Shown here piece by piece: positions 1-5,694 of a stretch of 20,706 nt of DNA. The notes under the pieces are model-generated. The model did no database searches. It was not told the origin of the DNA and saw only the letters and a list, made by a program, of their open reading frames with translations. The position numbers and the translations under genes are program-made. The stretch spans positions 1 to 20,706 of the forward strand of contig JANMWE010000237.1 of the NCBI GenBank assembly GCA_031393795.1. Direction: 5' to 3'. This DNA comes from CAMLHU01 sp031393795 (GTDB lineage Bacteria; Gemmatimonadota; Gemmatimonadetes; Gemmatimonadales; GWC2-71-9). The first letter of the stretch is position 1; each line of letters starts with the position of its first letter.

Positions 1-550
1 CCAGCACCCGGTCGGGAGGGGAGCCGGCCCGCGGGTCGACGATGAAGGCCCCGGCGAGGGTCTCCCGTTCTGCGTCCACGTCGGGGACGTGCTTCCCCAT
101 CACCGCCCAATAGAGATAAGTGCCCGGTGCGCCGGCGGGGAATCGGAGGTGGCGGGTGTCGCCGGCCGGGATCCGGAGGGTGTCGTGGGCCTGGTCCGGG
201 CGGGTGGTGAGCCCCACGATGTTGAGGGTCGAATCCGATCCGGTGTTCGCGATGGTGATGTCGATGACCGTCCCTTCCTTCACCCGGATGAGCGGGGCGG
301 GGATGCGTGGTGCCTCGCCGGCCTCGGCGAAGGCGACGACCTCGACCGAAGGGCCCGAGTCGGCTTCCGGGCTCCAACGGGCTCGGCGGGTGACGAGGCT
401 CAGCGTGAGGGTGTCGGCGTGGAGGGTGCCGGCCGGGAGGGTGTTGTCGTTGGCGACGACCGCGGGAAGGTAGGTGAGCGCGGTGTGACAGGAGGCGCCC
501 ACAAGGATCAGGACGAAGGTGCACGCACGTTGCAACGGCAAGCGGATCAT
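1..550 (-). CDS. Multicopper-oxidase-like cupredoxin protein, exported, N-terminal part only
   Basis: The reading frame opens with ATG at 550-548 and runs off the left edge, giving 183 residues. A hydrophobic segment at residues 9-21 ends in GAS-C, so this is an exported protein and perhaps a lipoprotein. Residues 86-175 form a cupredoxin sandwich of the first-domain multicopper oxidase type: PLIRVKEGTVIDITIANT, then a DTLRIPAGDTR loop, then APGTYLYWAVMG and GAFIVDP. Classical multicopper oxidases have His-x-His motifs at the positions that here read NIVGL and LYWAV, so this domain lacks the usual trinuclear-site ligands. That resembles a divergent bacterial 'multicopper oxidase domain' family with a YYYW-like motif (recalled family knowledge). 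Copper sites may lie in the missing C-terminal part. A weak AGGGA lies ten bases before the start. The identification as a cupredoxin fold is firm; oxidase activity is not shown. Confidence 0.8.
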   Translation of the reverse strand, partial: MIRLPLQRACTFVLILVGASCHTALTYLPAVVANDNTLPAGTLHADTLTLSLVTRRARWSPEADSGPSVEVVAFAEAGEAPRIPAPLIRVKEGTVIDITIANTGSDSTLNIVGLTTRPDQAHDTLRIPAGDTRHLRFPAGAPGTYLYWAVMGKHVPDVDAERETLAGAFIVDPRAGSPPDRVL

Positions 551-703
551 CTATGGGGGGTCCCTGGTGTCGTGGCCGGTTCGTTGGAAGGCGTCATGGA
601 GAACTCGAAGATATTCGGGGGCGCCTGCGACGCTCGGTACGCCGGTCCCAAAGTACCGCCTGTCGGGGGGGAGGGCGAGGACCGGCGCTCCGGGTCAGCC
701 CCT

Positions 704-786
704 CTATCCCCGCCACAGATGCCAGACCTCGGCCACCGGCGCGATCGAGAAGCCGATGGGGGGAGGGCGCGACCATCAGATTCCAG
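704..786 (-). pseudogene. Frameshifted 3'-end remnant of the small membrane-protein gene
   Basis: On the minus strand, 757-704 translates as IGFSIAPVAEVWHLWRG followed by TAG. The intact gene at 2454-2777 ends IGFAIAALAEVWHLWRGPA. At DNA level, 708-761 matches 2464-2517 at 51 of 54 positions, with the first 28 bases identical. Beyond that, extra bases in the C-run around 760-770 shift the frame, and similarity fades at about 786, next to the terminator hairpin. No start codon or upstream part of the gene remains. It is therefore a non-coding relic of a duplicated or displaced gene end, not a gene. Confidence 0.7.
708..761. repeat. Direct repeat, left copy, downstream of the Asp-box gene
   Basis: Same-orientation partner of 2464-2517, 51 of 54 identical before the first indel. 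It begins CCCCGCCACAGATGCC. It forms the core of the pseudogene remnant at 704-786. Confidence 0.8.
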
Positions 787-787
787 C

Positions 788-818
788 AAAAGATCGGCCG
801 CCAGTTCGGCGGCCGATC
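788..818 (-). terminator. Intrinsic terminator of the Asp-box lipoprotein gene
   Basis: Bases 792-802 (GATCGGCCGCC) and 808-818 form a perfect 11-bp stem with a 5-nt loop. Read on the minus strand the stem is followed by TTTT (791-788). It lies 50 bp past the stop codon of the gene ending at 868, the expected place for a Rho-independent terminator. Confidence 0.85.
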
Positions 819-867
819 GGCGTTCAACGCTTCGGTCCTCTGGCCCTCGACCCGACGTGGACGACGC

Positions 868-2373
868 TCAGGGCTTGAGGCTCGCGAAATAGATCTCGAG
901 GTTGGTCGGGTGGTCGCCGTACGTCCTCCCGGGCCCGGTCCACGTCATCCCGGCGCCATCATTCAACGAAACGATGCCGTTGTAATCCCCGAGGAAGGGC
1001 CGGATGCCGTTGGTGCAGGAGGAGCAGGGCACCCCGGATTGCGACGGATCGAAGCCGCTCTGAGTGACCCGCTGGCTCTTCCAGCTCGCGCCGCCATCGG
1101 TGCTCGAGGCGTAGGTCATATCCACCAGCAGGTTACCACTGTAGCTCCGGTCGTAGAAGGCGAGGTCGAGTCGTCCGGAGGCGGAGGCCGAAAGCTCGGC
1201 CGCAAAACGGTCGCCGGAGGGAACCGGTGCCACGACCGCAGGGGTCGACCAATGCGCCAGGTCGGCGGCCTCGGCGTGGGTGAGGTAGATCTTCGCCTGG
1301 CCACCCACGATGTCGGCGTAGGCGACGTTGAGTCGGTTCCGGACCGGGTCATACGCCGGTGCCGGATACGACCCCGGCCCACGGAAGGCGCCGCCGGAGA
1401 TGTTGAAGCAGTATGGCGGATAGAGGCAGACCGGATTCTGGAAGGTGGCGAGCCGGATGGGAGCGTTCCAGCTGGTCCCCTGGTCGGTGGACCGGCTGAC
1501 GTACAGCACTGTCCCCTTGCCTCCCTGCACGCTGTTGTCGAACACCAAGTACGCCACGCTCCCGTCGGTATTGGTCACGATCCGGGCGTCCTGATCGCTG
1601 CGCACCGAACCGCTGGTCACTTTCTGGGCGGGTGAAAAGGTGCGCCCGCCGTCACGGGAGGTTGCAACGTAGATCGGCGAGTGCGAGCCGTTGCCGTTGA
1701 ATTGGGCCCACGTGATGTAGAGCGTACCGTCCGGCCCGGCCCACATCGCTTCGTGGTCGGGGAACTGCCCGGTGGAACCCTTCGAGATCCCGTTCCCCTG
1801 CCAGATGGCGGCCTGGGCCAAGGGTTGGGAGGGGGGGCCGGTCAGCCAGGTGCGACCGCCGTCAGTCGACCGACTCACCAGAAGGACCACATTGTAAGGT
1901 GACACCGCTTGATACCCGAAGCAGGCGAAGTACGCGGTCCCGCTGCGGTCGAACGCTACCGCGGGGTCGCCGCCGTAGTCATACCGTCCGGTCCCGGCCA
2001 CGGCGGGATCGTTGGTGTATTGCGAGATGCCGGGGATGAACCCGCTGGGCAGGGTCCGCGTCCAGGTGCGACCCCCGTCGAAGCTCGCGTTGACGCCGCA
2101 CGCGTCGTTGTAATTCCAGTCGTTGTTCCCGGTGAGGAGGTTGTCCGGATTCAACGGGTTCACCGCCAGCGTCGTCTCGTTCTGTGCCGTGGTGTCATTG
2201 GTGACGTTGACCACCGACCCACCGCCCGACGGGGCGGCCATGAACCCCGCTCCTGGGGCGGCGGTGTCGGTCGGGTCGCCCGCGCATCCTGCAAGCGCGG
2301 CCAATGTCAGGGCGCCGCAGAGGAAAGCCATTATGCGAGAGGCGGACCGATCGGGCGCGTCAGGAGAACGCAT
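868..2373 (-). CDS. Secreted Asp-box (BNR/sialidase-type) beta-propeller lipoprotein
   Basis: The protein has 501 residues. The ATG at 2373 is chosen over an upstream in-frame one because GAGGT lies six bases before it and a proper signal peptide follows: a hydrophobic core at residues 15-28 and lipobox LAGC with Cys30. Five Asp-boxes (S-x-D-x-G-x-T/S-W/F) occur at residues 97-104, 169-176, 239-246, 295-302 and 424-431, marking blades of a sialidase/BNR-type propeller. Six cysteines (92, 151, 316, 322, 450, 453) could form disulfides outside the cytoplasm. I cannot find the Arg triad or FRIP motif of true neuraminidases, so glycosidase activity is not supported. Binding of polymers or a scaffold role is equally possible. 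The gene has its own candidate promoter and terminator and sits between direct repeats, so it looks like an independent unit. Confidence 0.88.
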   Translation of the reverse strand: MRSPDAPDRSASRIMAFLCGALTLAALAGCAGDPTDTAAPGAGFMAAPSGGGSVVNVTNDTTAQNETTLAVNPLNPDNLLTGNNDWNYNDACGVNASFDGGRTWTRTLPSGFIPGISQYTNDPAVAGTGRYDYGGDPAVAFDRSGTAYFACFGYQAVSPYNVVLLVSRSTDGGRTWLTGPPSQPLAQAAIWQGNGISKGSTGQFPDHEAMWAGPDGTLYITWAQFNGNGSHSPIYVATSRDGGRTFSPAQKVTSGSVRSDQDARIVTNTDGSVAYLVFDNSVQGGKGTVLYVSRSTDQGTSWNAPIRLATFQNPVCLYPPYCFNISGGAFRGPGSYPAPAYDPVRNRLNVAYADIVGGQAKIYLTHAEAADLAHWSTPAVVAPVPSGDRFAAELSASASGRLDLAFYDRSYSGNLLVDMTYASSTDGGASWKSQRVTQSGFDPSQSGVPCSSCTNGIRPFLGDYNGIVSLNDGAGMTWTGPGRTYGDHPTNLEIYFASLKP

Positions 2374-2411
2374 GAATGACCTCGAATGGTGGGGAGGAGG
2401 AACGAGACCAT

Positions 2412-2451
2412 AACCTACGGGTCGGTCAGCGGGGTAGCAAGACAGTCTGTC
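2412..2451 (-). promoter_or_regulatory. Candidate promoter with adjacent palindrome for the Asp-box lipoprotein gene
   Basis: On the minus strand a TTGCTA (2440-2435) is spaced 17 bp from TAGGTT (2417-2412), about 40 bp ahead of the start codon at 2373. A perfect short palindrome, GACAGTCTGTC (2441-2451), abuts the -35 element and could be an operator. The -10 match is only moderate and the palindrome is short, so this is a proposal. Confidence 0.35.
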
Positions 2452-2453
2452 CA

Positions 2454-2777
2454 CTAGGCCGGACCCCGCCACAGATGCCAGACCTCGGCCAGCGCCGCGA
2501 TCGCGAAGCCGATGGGGAGGGCGACCACCAGGCTGCTCCAGTGGCCGTGCTCGCCGAAGAGCTTTCCTCCTTTGTGGCGACCGGGAAGGAGCGCCCAGAC
2601 CCCTCCCGCGGTCAGTGCGAGATCGAGCTCCAGACGGGTGACCCCGCCGTCCACCCGTAGCGGCAGCGTCGCCAGCCAGAGGGCGCAGACCGCGCCGCCG
2701 CGGACCAGGGAGCGCTGGTGGGCGCGTGCTTCGTCGGGGTGCTGTGCGTGGGCTTCCGGCGTGTTGTGCTCGGTCAT
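2454..2777 (-). CDS. Small multi-pass membrane protein of unknown function
   Basis: The protein has 107 residues. The ATG at 2777 has GGAG five bases upstream; the longer in-frame extension upstream is out-of-phase Arg/Ser-rich sequence inside the neighbouring gene. The first 24 residues are hydrophilic with four histidines. Three hydrophobic stretches follow at about residues 28-40, 49-64 and 82-104, the last ending in AEVWHLWRG. I do not recognise the family. It begins 16 bp after the stop of the STAS-like gene, so the two are probably co-transcribed. Its 3' end is repeated as a remnant at 704-786, on the far side of the Asp-box lipoprotein gene. Confidence 0.75.
   Translation of the reverse strand: MTEHNTPEAHAQHPDEARAHQRSLVRGGAVCALWLATLPLRVDGGVTRLELDLALTAGGVWALLPGRHKGGKLFGEHGHWSSLVVALPIGFAIAALAEVWHLWRGPA
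2464..2517. repeat. Direct repeat, right copy, inside the membrane-protein gene end
   Basis: This copy lies within the last 22 codons of the small membrane-protein gene and matches 708-761 at 51 of 54 positions in the same orientation. The two copies are 1756 bp apart and bracket the whole Asp-box lipoprotein gene with its promoter and terminator. Confidence 0.8.
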
Positions 2778-2793
2778 TGGGACTCCGTATCGA

Positions 2794-3170
2794 TCAAGAG
2801 TGCTGCTCGTTGCGAAGCCACCGCTCCGCTTCCGCGACGGTGACGAACACCCCGATCGCCGATCCCAGTTGGGCGACCTGCCCCGCGACCTGCTGGACCG
2901 AGTCGCTTTCCGCGCGGACATCGACGTACGCGAGCACCTCGAAGGTCGCACCCGACAGTGCGGTCACCTCCGCGGCCCGCTGGAAGAGCTCGGGGAGGCT
3001 GAACCGCGGGCCTTCCGCCGCTCCTTGACCAGGACGCGATAGCAGTCGCGGGAGCGGCAGGCCGCGCGGATCTCCTCGAAATAGCCGATGACCGTCTCCC
3101 GGCCGTTCTGGCCGGTAACGGTGGCGTGCAGGTACGAGCCCTTCGACTCGACCGACAACGTGTACGGCAT
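2794..3170 (-). pseudogene. SpoIIAA/STAS-like protein gene with a single frameshift
   Basis: Two overlapping frames each hold half of one protein. Frame one starts at ATG 3170 (MPYTLSVESKGSYLHATVTG) and is sensible through residue 51, ending LVKER at 3018. Frame two resumes at 3015 with EGPRFSLPELF and continues 73 residues to TGA at 2794, ending AEAERWLRNEQHS. One extra base after C3017 (a T would give ...KER-L-EGPR...) restores about 125 residues. Such proteins of the SpoIIAA/SEC14-like STAS superfamily commonly have an E-x-L-x-GPR-type strand here (recalled family knowledge). The family is cytoplasmic with poorly defined roles. The break is either a real recent mutation or an assembly error in a GC-rich run; both halves keep normal composition, which favours a very recent event or an error. 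It lies between the cyclodeaminase gene and the small membrane-protein gene. Confidence 0.75.
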
Positions 3171-3255
3171 TGGCCTGGGGGGTGGGGAGGATCCTCTCCA
3201 CGCTGGTGGAAGCCAGGACCGGAAGGTGCAGCGCGCCGCGGGCCCCGGCAAGCGT

Positions 3256-4233
3256 TCAAAGCGCGACCTCCCGGCCACGCCCCTCCGCGCGCGCGCGGGT
3301 GTAGACCAGGGCCGCGGCGGCGACATCCTGGAGCGCCGTGCCGGTGCTGTCGAAGACGAATGAATCCTCCGGTGTCGTCCGACCTGGTCGTTGCCCGGTC
3401 ACGAGCTGACCGAGGTCGGCGTGGACGTCGGCGGCGGTCATCAGGCCGGCCACGATGGCGTGGTGCAGCTCGCCCATCTGGACCGCCTGCTGCAGGATGT
3501 CGACCACCACGCGTGTGGCGGGAAGGACGCTCGTCTCGAGTTCCTGTTTCTCCGGACTGTCGGCCCCGACGGCGGCCAGGAAGAGCCCCGGATGGAGGAG
3601 CGAAGCGGGAAAGATCGGCCGCCGGGCGGGCGTGCAGGTGACGCAGATGTCGCTCACCGCCACCGCGGCAGTGAGATCCGTGGTCGCAGTGACGGTGAGG
3701 CCGAGCTCCTCGGCCATTTCCGCGGCGTACCTGCGTGCCGTGGTAGGGTCGAGGTCAAGGGCGAATGCCCGAGTGACCGGGCGGACATGCATCAGCGCCC
3801 GCAGGTGGCTGCGGCCCTGGTTGCCGCATCCGACGATCGTGACCGCCGAGGCCCTTGGCGGGGCCAGATGGCGTGCCGCGAGGGCGGTCGCCGCCGCGGT
3901 GCGGAGGATGGTGATCTCGATCGAGTCGAGCAGGGCGAGCGGGCGACCATCGGCGGCGTCGAAGAGGGTGATGACCCCCTGGATGGTCGGGAGCCCCCGG
4001 AGCCGGGGATTCTCGGGGAAGTTGGCATTGATCTTGGCGGCGAAATAGCCCGGGGTCCCGCCGAGGGCGGCGGTCTTGATATGGAACCCGCCGGCGGGAA
4101 GCTGGGCGCCGAGGACGCCCGGTCCGACCGGCAACTGCCCGAGCGCATAACGACGGAACGCCTCCTCGACCGCAGTGATGCAGTCGGGAAGCGTGAGGAG
4201 CTCCGTGACGTCGCGCCGATCAAGGATCAGCAT
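3256..4233 (-). CDS. Ornithine cyclodeaminase / mu-crystallin family NAD(P)-dependent enzyme
   Basis: The protein has 325 residues, the usual length for the family. Residues 50-67 (FHIKTA...YFAAKINANFP) and 103-121 (DSIEITILRTAAATALA) match the substrate-side motifs. The Rossmann nucleotide-binding loop is VGCGNQGRSHL at 134-144. GADSPEKQEL (223-232) and FDSTGTALQDVAAA (294-307) are the typical C-terminal motifs. Members include ornithine cyclodeaminase, archaeal-type alanine dehydrogenase, ketimine reductase and siderophore-precursor amino acid synthases. The sequence alone does not decide the substrate, and no biosynthetic partner lies nearby. It starts 6 bp after the stop of the SnoaL-like lipoprotein gene, so the two form an operon. 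The enzyme is cytoplasmic. Confidence 0.93.
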   Translation of the reverse strand: MLILDRRDVTELLTLPDCITAVEEAFRRYALGQLPVGPGVLGAQLPAGGFHIKTAALGGTPGYFAAKINANFPENPRLRGLPTIQGVITLFDAADGRPLALLDSIEITILRTAAATALAARHLAPPRASAVTIVGCGNQGRSHLRALMHVRPVTRAFALDLDPTTARRYAAEMAEELGLTVTATTDLTAAVAVSDICVTCTPARRPIFPASLLHPGLFLAAVGADSPEKQELETSVLPATRVVVDILQQAVQMGELHHAIVAGLMTAADVHADLGQLVTGQRPGRTTPEDSFVFDSTGTALQDVAAAALVYTRARAEGRGREVAL

Positions 4234-4239
4234 CGGCCT

Positions 4240-4710
4240 TCAGGGGGCCGCGGGCGCCGGGATGTCGCTGCTGAACATGTCGGCCACATAGAGCCACGAC
4301 CCGTCCGCCTGCCGTTCGCGGACGTCCAGGAACTTCCCGCTGTCGACCGGCGAGCCCTTCAATCCAAGGGTCAGATGGTAATGCCCGGTCGCATAGGCCC
4401 GGTCCCCGGTCCCGACGATGGTGTCGTCGACGAGGGCGAATGCGGTGATGGGAGGGAAGGCCGCCATATACCCCTGGATCGCCGCGCGCCCGCGAAGGGT
4501 GGGGGAGTTGGGCGGGAGCATCTGCGCATTCTCGACATACAACTTGCCGACCCCGTCCCAATCCTTGGCCAGCGCCCGGTCCCGAAATGCCTGTGAGAGC
4601 GCCAGGTTGGCGGTGCGGTCCGCATCGGTGAAGGTCCTGGGCGCGGAGGCGCAGCCGAGGGTCGCAAGGAGTGCTGCGGTCGGGAGCAGGGACTGCAAGC
4701 TGATCTGCAT
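4240..4710 (-). CDS. DUF4440/SnoaL-like (NTF2 fold) lipoprotein
   Basis: The protein has 156 residues. The ATG at 4710 is preferred over one 45 bp upstream because GAGG lies five bases before it and the signal sequence then begins directly. Residues 5-19 are hydrophobic and end TLGC (Cys20), a plausible lipobox although -3 is Thr. Residues 36-150 carry the NTF2-like pattern of DUF4440: a helix LSQAFRDRALAKDWDGVGKLY, the strand NAQMLPPNSPTLRGRAAIQ, then GDRAYATGHYHLTL and the closing GSWLYVADMFSSD. Such domains bind small molecules or act as isomerase-like or stress-associated proteins. No catalytic residue can be assigned here. It is the first gene of the operon running to 2454. Confidence 0.85.
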   Translation of the reverse strand: MQISLQSLLPTAALLATLGCASAPRTFTDADRTANLALSQAFRDRALAKDWDGVGKLYVENAQMLPPNSPTLRGRAAIQGYMAAFPPITAFALVDDTIVGTGDRAYATGHYHLTLGLKGSPVDSGKFLDVRERQADGSWLYVADMFSSDIPAPAAP

Positions 4711-4763
4711 CAAGCCCTCGGGGAGGATGGGAGAACGGCGTGGGACGTGTGACACCTCCGACC

Positions 4764-4793
4764 AATGTACAGGCCGCGCGGTCCCGCCGTCAC
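4764..4793 (-). promoter_or_regulatory. Candidate sigma70-type promoter of the SnoaL-like/cyclodeaminase operon
   Basis: Minus strand: GTGACG (4793-4788), an 18-bp spacer, then TACATT (4769-4764). Transcription would start near 4757, leaving a leader of about 47 nt before the ATG at 4710. Both boxes match the consensus at four of six positions. Confidence 0.35.
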
Positions 4794-4866
4794 CCGTGGG
4801 GTCAGCGAGACCGTTGCTTGGACCGCTTGCGTGGGCGGATGTGCGGATCGCCGGGGCCTGCCCCGC

Positions 4867-5565
4867 TCAGCGCGGGTGCACGGTCAATCGCGCCGTGCCC
4901 ACCACGAACCCGGTCCGCGCCGCGATGACGACGCTCCCGGGGGCATGCGCGGTCACCAGCCCGGCGGCGTCCACTGAGGCCACGGCGTCGTTGGACGACG
5001 ACCAGGTGAAGGTGCGGTCCTTCGCCGGCAGGCCGCTTGTGCCGTGCGCCGAGGCGACCAGCTGGAGCGCGCTGTCCACGAGCAGCGTATCGACGGCGGG
5101 AGCGAGCGAGACGGTCGCGACCGTCGTCGCGGTCTCCTGGGGGGGTACGCCCGCCACGCCGGTCCGCTGCCGCTCGGCCAGTTCCTGCTTGGCCTCCCGG
5201 CACCGTTTCGTCTTGGCGAAACCGACCGCGGCGGCCGAGCCCGACAACACGCCCCACGCCAGTCCGATGGTCCGCGTTTGCGACGCATCCGCGGAATAGA
5301 ACTGGGAGGACGGATCGTCCGAAGCGAGCAAGCCGCCCAGCACGTTCAGGCCACCCCAGATGATGTCGACCACCGGGCCGGCGTTGCTCTCGGTACAGGT
5401 GAAGTAGGTCTGCGACCGATGGTCCGCCGGTGGGGCCTGGGTCAGGATGAACCCACAGGCCGACGTGCAGAGCAGGGACAGCCCCGAGGTGAGGAACGCG
5501 CGGGCGATGGCTCGGAGCGACTGTGGCAAGAGGGACGCGGTGGTGGGGGGGATCGGGTGGGTCAC
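4867..5565 (-). CDS. Secreted protein with a bacterial Ig-like (Big_2) domain, putative lipoprotein
   Basis: The frame gives 232 residues from a GTG at 5565. A hydrophobic stretch (residues 18-32) is followed by Cys37 in TSAC, so this is an exported protein and probably a lipoprotein. Residues 55-120 carry FTCTESNAGPVVDIIWGGLN and two small hydrophobic segments (66-81, 99-116), a layout I do not recognise. Residues 150-230 form a Big_2 Ig-like domain: VDTLLVDSALQLVASAHG, FTWSSSNDAVASVDAAGLVTA and VVIAARTGFVVGTARLTV. The start is uncertain: GAGGAG directly abuts the GTG, too close for a normal ribosome site. The GTG overlaps the TGA of an upstream 33-codon ORF (GTGA), so initiation may depend on coupling. 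A short GC hairpin covers the stop codon. Function unknown; probably a cell-envelope protein. Confidence 0.75.
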   Translation of the reverse strand: MTHPIPPTTASLLPQSLRAIARAFLTSGLSLLCTSACGFILTQAPPADHRSQTYFTCTESNAGPVVDIIWGGLNVLGGLLASDDPSSQFYSADASQTRTIGLAWGVLSGSAAAVGFAKTKRCREAKQELAERQRTGVAGVPPQETATTVATVSLAPAVDTLLVDSALQLVASAHGTSGLPAKDRTFTWSSSNDAVASVDAAGLVTAHAPGSVVIAARTGFVVGTARLTVHPR

Positions 5566-5588
5566 TCCTCGGTCGAGGGCGCGCCGCC
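5562..5588. repeat. Direct repeat of the ParB-like gene 3' end, distal copy
   Basis: Matches 5668-5694 at 25 of 27 positions in the same orientation, 106 bp apart. On the minus strand it encodes GGAPSTEE-stop and carries the GAGGAG ribosome-site sequence. Confidence 0.8.
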
Positions 5589-5663
5589 GCGGCGCGCCCG
5601 GGGGCTCACACCCCCTGGGCTCGGTCGCTGATACGAGGCCGTTCGCGTCAGCGGACGCTTCAT
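5562..5663 (-). CDS. Possible 33-residue peptide between the ParB-like and Ig-like genes
   Basis: An ATG at 5663 opens 33 codons to TGA at 5562. GAGGAG lies seven bases ahead of it, inside the end of the ParB-like gene, a very good ribosome site. The peptide is Arg/Pro-rich, and its last eight residues (GGAPSTEE) repeat exactly the C-terminus of the ParB-like protein upstream. Its stop overlaps the GTG start of the next gene by 4 nt. It could be a real short peptide, a translational-coupling leader for the lipoprotein gene, or simply the by-product of a 3'-end duplication. No known family. Confidence 0.35.
   Translation of the reverse strand: MKRPLTRTASYQRPSPGGVSPRARRGGAPSTEE
5577..5619 (-). 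promoter_or_regulatory. Two overlapping, mutually exclusive hairpins before the Ig-like gene
   Basis: GGGCGCGCC (5577-5585) pairs perfectly with 5591-5599 around a 5-nt loop. A second hairpin pairs 5597-5604 (CCCGGGGG) with 5611-5619, with one bulged base at 5616. The two share 5597-5599, so they cannot form together. There is no U-run, so they are not ordinary terminators. They could influence ribosome access or mRNA stability between the ParB-like and Ig-like genes, or be a chance result of GC content. Confidence 0.35.
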
Positions 5664-5667
5664 GTTC

Positions 5668-5694
5668 TCACTCCTCGGTCGACGGCGCGCCACC
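5668..5694. repeat. Direct repeat, resident copy at the end of the ParB-like gene
   Basis: The true C-terminal codons of the ParB-like gene (GGAPSTEE-stop). Partner of 5562-5588. Confidence 0.8.

Larger units (their letters stand above)
551..867. other. 317-bp intergenic stretch with gene remnant and terminator
   Basis: No intact gene is supported here. It contains a decayed copy of the 3' end of the small membrane-protein gene (704-786) and a strong minus-strand intrinsic terminator (788-818). The part from 551 to about 700 must hold the promoter of the cupredoxin gene, but I see no convincing -35/-10 pair. Open frames on both strands are short, Arg/Pro-rich and overlap one another, so they are not annotated. 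Confidence 0.6.

Noticed and set aside
868..2373. True sialidase (neuraminidase)
   Set aside because: Five Asp-boxes are present, but these occur in many propellers. The Arg triad and FRIP motif of sialidases were not found, so only the fold family is called.
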